The translations under genes were made by a program, and so were the position numbers. From Clostridia bacterium (GTDB lineage Bacteria; Bacillota; Clostridia; Christensenellales; Aristaeellaceae): DNA of 64,000 nt. The notes under the pieces are model-generated. The model ran no database searches and had not been told where the DNA came from. It saw nothing but the letters and a program-made list of their open reading frames with translations. The first letter of the stretch is position 1. Each line of letters starts with the position of its first letter. Shown piece by piece: positions 57,612 through 64,000 of this stretch. The stretch is taken from NCBI GenBank assembly GCA_017547805.1, contig JAFYOR010000075.1:1-64000 (forward strand). Reading direction: 5' to 3'.

Positions 57612-58220
57612 ATGGGATTTCTGGATTTTTTGTTCAGCAATAAGAAGGACAAAGAACAGAAGGGCAAAGAGCAGGAGTTTCGCACGCGCGAGACCATCGA
57701 CACGCAGACGCTGATGACCTCGCAGCTTGCGGCGCTGTATCTGCATGAACGCAATTTCACATACCGGGATATATACATTCAGAAGCTTGCTGCCGGCGGC
57801 GTTCCGCTTGCCGATGCCCAAAGGCTCTTTGAGTTTGAGTGCGGCGTCATGGAGCGCCATGCCAAGCCGTATCTGCTGGAACCGGGATTCACGAAGAACT
57901 GGTTCTTCGGGCTGAAGGCGCCGTTTTTTCAGGTGTATCCCAAAACGAAGGCGGATATCCTGAAGGAAAGGAGCCTCACGGTCAGCGAACTCTGCAAGCT
58001 GATTGACGAGGCGGAATGGCACTTCTGGAACAGCCATGAAAAGAACGTTCCGGGCGAAGTCTGGGCGGAAATCTGCGCATGGAGAATGAACGGACCGGGA
58101 GCGGAATTTGCGATGCGGTATTTTGAGATGATCGCAGCGCAGACCGGCGTATCCATGGACAGCATCGCTGCGCTCAGCAACGAACAGGGATCGCACCTGA
58201 GCCGCTATAAATGGGACTGA
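57612..58220 (+). CDS. Soluble protein of unknown function
   Basis: 202 residues, start set by AAAGGAATGAGACG. Lysine-rich N-terminus MGFLDFLFSNKKDKEQKGKE, then a helical protein (LAALYLHERNFTYRDIYIQK, EAEWHFWNSHEKNVPGEVWA). The MGxxDFLxxxK start resembles that of the SAP gene at 35508, but the rest is unrelated. No known domain; in an accessory region beside spoIVB. Confidence 0.72.
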   Translation: MGFLDFLFSNKKDKEQKGKEQEFRTRETIDTQTLMTSQLAALYLHERNFTYRDIYIQKLAAGGVPLADAQRLFEFECGVMERHAKPYLLEPGFTKNWFFGLKAPFFQVYPKTKADILKERSLTVSELCKLIDEAEWHFWNSHEKNVPGEVWAEICAWRMNGPGAEFAMRYFEMIAAQTGVSMDSIAALSNEQGSHLSRYKWD

Positions 58221-58333
58221 CGGATGCGTGCGCAGCCGGCAGCATCGCAGACAGACCGGGTTATTGCCTGTCTGCGGCGAAAAGGTGATCTGAGAATGCC
58301 TGAATTACATGGGAATAACGGAGGATAAACGAC

Positions 58334-59356
58334 ATGTCTCAGACTGAAGTGAGAATACAGAAGAGCAACAATGCCATCGATCTGTGCAAACTCATCATGG
58401 CGGTATTTGTCATTGCCATTCACACCCATCCGCTGGAAAACTGCAAGAATCAAAGTGTTCTTGCTTTCTATGACATGATTGTGAGCATGGCAGTTCCGTT
58501 TTTCTTTTTGTCCTCCGGCTATTTTCTTGGCAGCAAGGTCAGGCTTGTTTCGGAAGCCAACGAAAAAACAGCGCATGCATTCAAGTACTTCTGCAAAATC
58601 GCCAGAATGTATGTGGTTTGGACAATCATCTATCTGCCGCTGGCTGTATACAGCGCTCTGAAGAATGATAAATCCGTTTTACACGATATCGCGCTCTACA
58701 TCAGGAATTTCTTTTTCATTGGAGAACAGTATAATTCGTGGCATTTGTGGTATCTGCTTTCAACTGTCTATGCGCTGATTCTCGTCATGGCGATGCTGCG
58801 GCTTAAATGGTCTGAGCGCAGATGGACGGTTGTAATTGGTATGATGTGCATGCTCAGCATTGCGCTGGATACGCTTGCGCAATATTCTGGAGATCTGCCT
58901 GCGGCGCTTGCGGTCGTTGACAAGCTGGTTTCCCTTTCAATTCAGAACGGGAGAATTCTGCAGGGCGCAATCTATATCCCGATCGGCATGCTGATGGCAG
59001 GCAGGAAACAGCGCATCAAAAGTCTGCTGCTTATCTTTGTCCTTTGCTTTGGCGCGGATTGCTTCACCGGTAATCTGCCGATCAGCGGTCTGCTGCGGAT
59101 CCTGAGCAGCATTGCTTTCTTTGGCATCGTGCTGAGTATTGACCTGAAGGAGCATGCGGTTTATCCGGAAATGAGAAGACTGAGCACCTTGCTGTACCTG
59201 ACGCATATGTATGTCTGGACATTCTATTATGTATTGGTATACGGGCAGAAAACATATGGCTTGGATGCCTTTGTCGTGACAACGCTGGTTTGCCTTGTTC
59301 TGGGGCTTGCATATGATCGCTTCGCGCGCAGGAGACTTCTTGGGCAGCGCAGATGA
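58334..59356 (+). CDS. Acyltransferase family 3 membrane protein
   Basis: 340 residues with ten membrane helices. NAIDLCKLIMAVFVIAIHTHP carries the family His near the first helix, and FFFLSSGYFLG is the second conserved segment. Related enzymes acetylate cell-wall or surface polysaccharides. ATAACGGAGGATAAACGAC precedes the ATG. Last gene of the accessory stretch; no terminator hairpin of note before the next promoter. Confidence 0.85.
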   Translation: MSQTEVRIQKSNNAIDLCKLIMAVFVIAIHTHPLENCKNQSVLAFYDMIVSMAVPFFFLSSGYFLGSKVRLVSEANEKTAHAFKYFCKIARMYVVWTIIYLPLAVYSALKNDKSVLHDIALYIRNFFFIGEQYNSWHLWYLLSTVYALILVMAMLRLKWSERRWTVVIGMMCMLSIALDTLAQYSGDLPAALAVVDKLVSLSIQNGRILQGAIYIPIGMLMAGRKQRIKSLLLIFVLCFGADCFTGNLPISGLLRILSSIAFFGIVLSIDLKEHAVYPEMRRLSTLLYLTHMYVWTFYYVLVYGQKTYGLDAFVVTTLVCLVLGLAYDRFARRRLLGQRR

Positions 59357-59439
59357 GTGTCAGAGGATGCATTGACATAAAGTGTTGCATCGACGGATGC
59401 TGGAAAGCCCGGCACGCGGCGGGAAAGATTCGCCTCTGA

Positions 59440-59468
59440 TTGACAAGGGAACCGGCAGGCGGTACAAT
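59440..59468 (+). promoter_or_regulatory. Sigma-A promoter of the M42 peptidase gene
   Basis: TTGACA (59440-59445) and TACAAT (59463-59468), spacer 17, 31 bases before the start codon. Confidence 0.78.
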
Positions 59469-59499
59469 TCAATCAGTACATTCACAGGGGGACAAACGT

Positions 59500-60582
59500 A
59501 TGAAGATCGACGCTAAGACGCTTGAAATGATCCGCGCGCTTTCTGATGCGCCTGGCGCATCGGGCTTTGAAGAAGAGGTTGTCGCCGCAGCAAGGAAATA
59601 TGTGGAGGGAATCGGAGAAATCAAGGAAGATTTCCTGCATAATCTCTACATCTACCGCAGCGAAAACACGGGCGGCAAACCGGTAATCATGCTCGATGCG
59701 CACGCGGACGAGGTCGGCTTCATTGTGCAGGCGATCAAGCCCAACGGCACGCTGCGCTTTCTGACGCTGGGCGGCTGGAACAAGAACGCCATGGTGTCAA
59801 GCAAGGTGCTGGTCAGAAACGCAAAGGGCGAATACGTCCCCGGCATCATCGCCTCCAAGCCTGTGCATCACATGTCTGCAGCGGAGAAGGCGAATCCGTC
59901 GCTGGAAGTGTCGGACATGGTCATCGACGTGGGCGCGGTTTCCGCGCAGGATGCGGTGGAAAACTATCATCTGCGCATCGGCGAGCCGGTTGTTCCCGCG
60001 ACGAAATTCGCTTATGATGAGGCGCACGGCGTCATGTTTGGCAAGGCATTTGACTGCCGCATCGGCTGCGCGGTCATCCTTGAGGTGCTGCGGCGCATGC
60101 AGGGGAAGATGCTTTCCTGCGATGTGGCGGCGGTGCTCTCCGCGCAGGAGGAAATCGGCACGCGCGGCTGCAGGGTGACGGTCAACCGCGTTGCGCCGGA
60201 TATCGCCGTGGTGTTGGAGGGCTGCCCGGCGGACGATACATTTGCCGAGCCGTATTTCATCCAGACGGCACTTAAAAAGGGTCCGATGCTGCGCCATATT
60301 GATGTGAGCGCAATCTGTGCGCCGCGCTATCAGCGCTGGGCGCTTGAGCTGGCGCGGGAAAAGGGCATTCCTGTACAGGAGGCAGTGCGTTCGGGCGGCG
60401 GCAATAATGCGTCCGTCTTCCAGACATCGCTGCTGGGCGCGCCGTCCATCGTCGTGGGCGTGCCTGTACGCTATGCGCATTCGTGCAACTGCATGACGAC
60501 GGCGCAGGACTTTGAAGCGTCCGTGCAGCTGGTGTGCGCGCTGCTTGAAAACATCACGCCGGAGATGATCGCTGCGCTGTGA
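59500..60582 (+). CDS. M42 family aminopeptidase (FrvX/PepA-like)
   Basis: 360 residues. Metal-site motifs LDAHADEVGF, AFDCRIGCAV, SAQEEIGTRG and the C-terminal His in YAHSCNCM; the catalytic Glu pair is in QEE. M42 enzymes form dodecameric tetrahedral aminopeptidases that trim peptides in the cytoplasm. GGGGGACAAACGT precedes ATG 59500. Starts a co-directional operon with the P-loop/CYTH gene 27 bases downstream. Confidence 0.94.
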   Translation: MKIDAKTLEMIRALSDAPGASGFEEEVVAAARKYVEGIGEIKEDFLHNLYIYRSENTGGKPVIMLDAHADEVGFIVQAIKPNGTLRFLTLGGWNKNAMVSSKVLVRNAKGEYVPGIIASKPVHHMSAAEKANPSLEVSDMVIDVGAVSAQDAVENYHLRIGEPVVPATKFAYDEAHGVMFGKAFDCRIGCAVILEVLRRMQGKMLSCDVAAVLSAQEEIGTRGCRVTVNRVAPDIAVVLEGCPADDTFAEPYFIQTALKKGPMLRHIDVSAICAPRYQRWALELAREKGIPVQEAVRSGGGNNASVFQTSLLGAPSIVVGVPVRYAHSCNCMTTAQDFEASVQLVCALLENITPEMIAAL

Positions 60583-60609
60583 CGCAGCTTGTGCAAGGAG
60601 GATCAACAC

Positions 60610-61713
60610 ATGTCCGTGACAAAGATCGTGATTACCGGCGGTCCCTGCGCCGGCAAAACGACAGCAATGAGCTGGATTCAGAATAATTTCGCCAAGCTGG
60701 GCTATACGGTGCTTTTTGTCAGCGAAACGGCGACGGAGCTGATCACCGGCGGCGTCGCGCCGTGGACCTGCGGCACGAATTTGGATTATCAGATGTGCCA
60801 GATGAAGCTGCAGATGGAAAAAGAGGCGGTTTATGAGCGGGCGGCGGCGAGCATGCCGTCTGAAAAGATCCTCATCGTCTGCGATCGCGGCACGATTGAC
60901 AACCGCGCCTACATGACGGATGAAGAGTTTGGCAGCGTGCTGTCTGCGATTGGCATCAGCGAGGTGGAGCTGCGCGACCGGTATGACGGCGTGTTCCATC
61001 TGGTCACGGCAGCCAAGGGTGCTCAGCAGTTTTATACCACCGCGAACAACGCCGCGCGCACGGAAAGCGTTGAGCAGGCGGCTGCGCTTGATGACAGGCT
61101 CATCGCTGCATGGACCGGTCATCCGCATCTGCGCATCATCGACAATTCGGGCGATTTTGAAAAGAAGCTGGAGCGGCTGATGGCCGAGATGCGCGCGCTG
61201 CTGGGCGAACCGCAGCCCATGGAGATCGAGCGCAAATTCCTCATCGAATATCCCGATATTGCGTGGCTTGACAGCCTGCCCAACTGCCAGCGCGTGGAGA
61301 TCATCCAGACGTATCTTCTCCCGGAGGACGGCATGGAGGCGCGCATCCGCCAGCGCGGCGCACACGGGCATTATATCTATACCAAGACGGTCAAAAAGGC
61401 GCTGACCGGCATGACGCGCGTGGAGATTGAATCCCGCCTCTCGCAGGAGGAATATCTTGCGCTCATGATGAACGCGGATACCACGCGCCGCCAGATCAGA
61501 AAGACGCGCTATTGCCTGACGCATGGCAGCCAGTATCTGGAGATCGACGTCTATCCCTTCTGGACGGACCGTGCGATTCTGGAAATTGAGCTGAGCGATG
61601 AGCAGGAGGCCATCAGTATTCCGCAGGAACTCCGCGTGATCCGCGAAGTGACGGAGGATCCGCGATATAAGAATGCCGCGCTGGCCTGTGCACCGGATCT
61701 TGCTGCGCTGTGA
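60610..61713 (+). CDS. P-loop (AAA_28) ATPase/kinase fused to a CYTH domain
   Basis: 367 residues, start set by AGGAGGATCAACAC. N-terminal nucleotide-binding domain with GGPCAGKT at 10-17 and IVCDRGTIDNRAYM (Walker B-like), then a C-terminal CYTH triphosphate-tunnel domain from about residue 204 (MEIERKFLIEYPD, the ExExK hallmark, and ARIRQRG, TRVEIESRLS, EIELSDEQEA). The same fusion occurs in Ttd14-like proteins. Likely handles a nucleotide or triphosphate; substrate unknown. Confidence 0.9.
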   Translation: MSVTKIVITGGPCAGKTTAMSWIQNNFAKLGYTVLFVSETATELITGGVAPWTCGTNLDYQMCQMKLQMEKEAVYERAAASMPSEKILIVCDRGTIDNRAYMTDEEFGSVLSAIGISEVELRDRYDGVFHLVTAAKGAQQFYTTANNAARTESVEQAAALDDRLIAAWTGHPHLRIIDNSGDFEKKLERLMAEMRALLGEPQPMEIERKFLIEYPDIAWLDSLPNCQRVEIIQTYLLPEDGMEARIRQRGAHGHYIYTKTVKKALTGMTRVEIESRLSQEEYLALMMNADTTRRQIRKTRYCLTHGSQYLEIDVYPFWTDRAILEIELSDEQEAISIPQELRVIREVTEDPRYKNAALACAPDLAAL

Positions 61714-61799
61714 GCGGCGGATATTGAGGAAAGGGTCTGTTTTCCTGCGCATAATTATGGTATCATGATGCAATCAGAAGTACACAGGAGGAATCGTTC

Positions 61800-62732
61800 A
61801 TGAGCATCGTCGTCATCGGCACGGCATTTGTGGATATCAAGGGCTTCCCGGAGGAGCAGTACATCCCGGACGGACGCAACGCGGGCAGGGTGGAATACAT
61901 ACACGGCGGCGTTGCGCGCAACGTCGTGGAGGATATTGCCAACATTGAGCTTCGCCCGACGTATCTGGGCATTGTGGATGAAACCCCGATGGGCAAGGAC
62001 GTGCTGGAAAAGCTGCGCCGCCATAAGGTGAACGTCGATTATATCCTGACAAGACCCAATGGCATGGGCATCTGGCTGGCCGTGTTTGACAATAACGGTG
62101 ATGTTGCCGGCTCCATCTCCATGCGGCCGGACGCGTATCCGCTGGTCGGTCTGCTTGATGAAAAGGGCGACGAGATCTTTGAGAAGGCGTCTTCCGTTGT
62201 TCTGCAGGTGGACCTGCATAAGGATATCGTCAAAAAGGTCTTTGAGCTGGCGGAAAAGCACCATACCAAGCTCTATGCGCTCGTCTCCAACATGAACATC
62301 GCCGTGCAGCGCCGCGATTTCATCCAGAAGTTTGACTGCTTCATCTGCAACCAGTTGGAAGCGGGACAGCTGTTCCTGGATGACTACAGCGAGAAGACGC
62401 CGCAGGAGATGTGCGATATTCTTGCGGATAAGGTGGTTCACGCGAACATTCCCTCGATGATCGTCACCATGGGCGCGAAGGGCGCGGTGTATGCCGATAT
62501 GAGCGGCGCCAAGGGCGTCTGCGCAGCGCGCAATGTGCAGGTAAAGGATACGACCGGCGCGGGCGATGCGTTCTGCGCGGGCGTGGTTGCCGGACTGACG
62601 TACGGCAAGTCCCTGCCTGATGCGATTGAAATCGGCTCCACGCTTGCGGCCTCCGTGATCACCTCGCAGGAGAACGTCTGTCCGCGCTTCCTGCCCAGAG
62701 AGCTGGGCATTGATGTCATTCCCGAAGATTAA
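61800..62732 (+). CDS. PfkB family carbohydrate/nucleoside kinase
   Basis: 310 residues. The second PfkB signature DTTGAGDAFCAG lies near 250-261 with the catalytic Asp; the first half has HGGVARNVVEDIANI, the sugar-site Gly-Gly-x-x-x-N. Substrate could be a sugar, nucleoside or pseudouridine. CAGGAGGAATCGTTC sets the start. The upstream -10-like TATCAT (61762) suggests its own weak promoter. Confidence 0.92.
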   Translation: MSIVVIGTAFVDIKGFPEEQYIPDGRNAGRVEYIHGGVARNVVEDIANIELRPTYLGIVDETPMGKDVLEKLRRHKVNVDYILTRPNGMGIWLAVFDNNGDVAGSISMRPDAYPLVGLLDEKGDEIFEKASSVVLQVDLHKDIVKKVFELAEKHHTKLYALVSNMNIAVQRRDFIQKFDCFICNQLEAGQLFLDDYSEKTPQEMCDILADKVVHANIPSMIVTMGAKGAVYADMSGAKGVCAARNVQVKDTTGAGDAFCAGVVAGLTYGKSLPDAIEIGSTLAASVITSQENVCPRFLPRELGIDVIPED

Positions 62733-62737
62733 CCCCG

Positions 62738-62765
62738 GGGCTCGTCTTTAGGCGGGCCCTATTTT
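62738..62765 (+). terminator. Weak hairpin after the PfkB kinase gene
   Basis: GGGCTCGTC can pair with GGCGGGCCC (some G-U pairs) around a TTTA loop, followed by TATTTT. May be a leaky terminator before the MATE gene. Confidence 0.4.
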
Positions 62766-62780
62766 GGCATGTAGGAGAAA

Positions 62781-64000
62781 ATGATGAAGCCTTCGCAAAC
62801 CCGAGGAAAGGACTTTACGCAGGGGCGCGTGTGGGAGAACATCCTCTCGCAGGCGATCCCGCTGACGCTGGCGCAGCTGGTGCAGCTGCTGTATAACGTC
62901 GTTGACCGCATCTATATCGGCCACATGGGGGATGGAAGCGGCCTCGCGCTGACGGGCGTGGGCCTTGCGTTCCCGTTTGTAACGCTCATTCTGGCGTTTA
63001 CGTCGCTGTTTGGCATGGGCGGCACGCCGCTGTTTTCTATTGCCCGGGGACAAAAGGATGACGAGCGGGCGGAGCGGATACTGGGCAGCGTGTTTTTTCT
63101 GCTGACGGCGTCCTCGATTGCGCTGATGGCGCTTTGCTATGCGCTCAAAAGACCGCTGCTTTATCTGTTTGGCGCGAGCGATGCGTCCTTTGGCTATGCC
63201 AGCGCGTATCTGACGGTGTATCTGCTGGGCACGCCGTTTTCCATGATCACCAACGGCCTCAATGGATTTATCAACGCACAGGGCTTCCCGCGCATGGGCA
63301 TGCTGACCACGATCATCGGTGCGCTGCTCAATCTGATTCTGGATCCGATCTTCATTTTCTGGCTGGATATGGGTGTGGCCGGCGCGGCGCTGGCGACGGT
63401 AATCAGTCAGATCGTTTCGGCTGTCTGGGTGCTTGCGTTCCTGACCGGAAAAAAGGCGGCGCTGCGCATCCGCAGGAAGCATCTGTGCATGGAGCGCGCG
63501 CTGACCGGGCAGATCGTTTCCCTCGGTGCGTCGGGCTTTGTCATGCAGGGCACGAACTTTCTCGTGCAGATTTCTGCCAACACCATGCTCCAAGGCTACG
63601 GCGGAGACCTGTATGTCGGCGTGATGACGGTGCTTTCCTCTGTGCGGGAAGTCTTTTCCATGCCGATATCCGGTCTTTCAAACGGCTGCCAGCCGGTGCT
63701 TGGCTATAATTTCGGCGCAGGCAGGAAGGATCGCGTCAAGGAGGGCATCCGCTTCACCATCGGCGCGGGACTCGTGTATACGGGCATTGGCTGGCTGCTG
63801 GTCATGCTCTTTCCCAAGGCGCTTTTCGGCATATTCTCAAGCGACGAAGCGATGCTGGCCATTGGTCCACGTGCGCTCAATATGTATTTCTTCGGCTTTG
63901 TTTGCATGGCGTTCCAGTTTGCCGGACAGTCGACCTTCCTTGCGCTTGGAAGGGCGAAGATGGCGATTTGTTTTGCGCTGCTTCGTAAGGTTGTGATCGT
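62781..64000 (+). CDS. MATE family efflux transporter (partial at right edge)
   Basis: At least 406 residues, running off the window. Signature VQLLYNVVDRIYIGHMG in the first half and LGASGFVMQGTNFLVQISANTML in the second identify a MATE pump, distinct from the one at 33541. A tandem ATG at 62784 is better spaced from AGGAG than the first. The closely linked upstream kinase gene may share its transcript. Confidence 0.92.
   Translation, partial: MMKPSQTRGKDFTQGRVWENILSQAIPLTLAQLVQLLYNVVDRIYIGHMGDGSGLALTGVGLAFPFVTLILAFTSLFGMGGTPLFSIARGQKDDERAERILGSVFFLLTASSIALMALCYALKRPLLYLFGASDASFGYASAYLTVYLLGTPFSMITNGLNGFINAQGFPRMGMLTTIIGALLNLILDPIFIFWLDMGVAGAALATVISQIVSAVWVLAFLTGKKAALRIRRKHLCMERALTGQIVSLGASGFVMQGTNFLVQISANTMLQGYGGDLYVGVMTVLSSVREVFSMPISGLSNGCQPVLGYNFGAGRKDRVKEGIRFTIGAGLVYTGIGWLLVMLFPKALFGIFSSDEAMLAIGPRALNMYFFGFVCMAFQFAGQSTFLALGRAKMAICFALLRKVVI

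Overview
The window looks like chromosome of a spore-forming Clostridia bacterium with fairly high GC, probably from the gut (Christensenellales or Oscillospirales type; the family is an inference). The evidence is a set of endospore genes (spoIIP, sigG, a ylmC/ymxH-like gene and spoIVB around 48.5-52.4 kb, a collagen-like surface gene at the left edge, a SpoVB-like flippase), strong sigma-A promoters with 17-base spacers, AGGAGG-type ribosome sites, and carbohydrate genes typical of gut clostridia (LplB/LplC transporter, GH112 phosphorylase). No flagellar, ribosomal RNA, CRISPR or complete prophage genes were seen.

Layout. 0-9 kb: collagen-like gene facing a glycosyltransferase, then a co-directional run of DD-carboxypeptidase, rRNA pseudouridine synthase, a large zinc-finger/membrane/TPR protein, a NusG-II protein, an acyltransferase and endonuclease IV. 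9-19 kb: sugar locus in which a Gfo/Idh oxidoreductase and an LplB-LplC-binding-protein operon lie opposite a glycosidase-like and a DUF5107 gene. 19-28 kb: asparaginase, PnuC, tRNA-Glu and tRNA-Gln, membrane proteins (Pr6Pr, TraX, YitT), two related secreted proteins ending in DnaJ-type zinc fingers, and luxS-mtnN. 28-35 kb: GH112 phosphorylase, HAD phosphatase, SpoVB-like flippase, dCMP deaminase, MATE pump, tRNA-Ser. 35-37 kb: AT-rich island with a SAP-domain gene beside tRNA-Ser. 37-44 kb: BspA-type leucine-rich-repeat protein, DegV, CapD-type epimerase, MarR regulator. 44-47.5 kb: a three-gene operon for a ZorA/ZorB-like ion-driven motor without the usual Zorya effectors. 47.5-52.4 kb: sporulation cluster with nrdR. 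52.4-59.4 kb: accessory region. 59.5-64 kb: M42 peptidase, P-loop/CYTH fusion, PfkB kinase and a MATE pump cut by the window edge.

The most striking structure lies directly downstream of spoIVB. Its last 120 bases, starting at the codon of the catalytic serine, recur three more times at 52793, 53677 and 54667. Each copy is preceded by the same short core (TTGT[C/T]-N6-GACAA followed by TCACTCGTG) and followed by a terminator hairpin and an unrelated small gene. The first copy differs from spoIVB mainly at silent sites, the second has a few amino acid changes, and the third is frameshifted. This fits repeated capture of one-gene cassettes at the 3' end of spoIVB, each bringing its own spoIVB end, with the newest nearest the gene. 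No recombinase is visible in the window. The second candidate system is the ZorAB-like motor with a conserved-looking third membrane protein.
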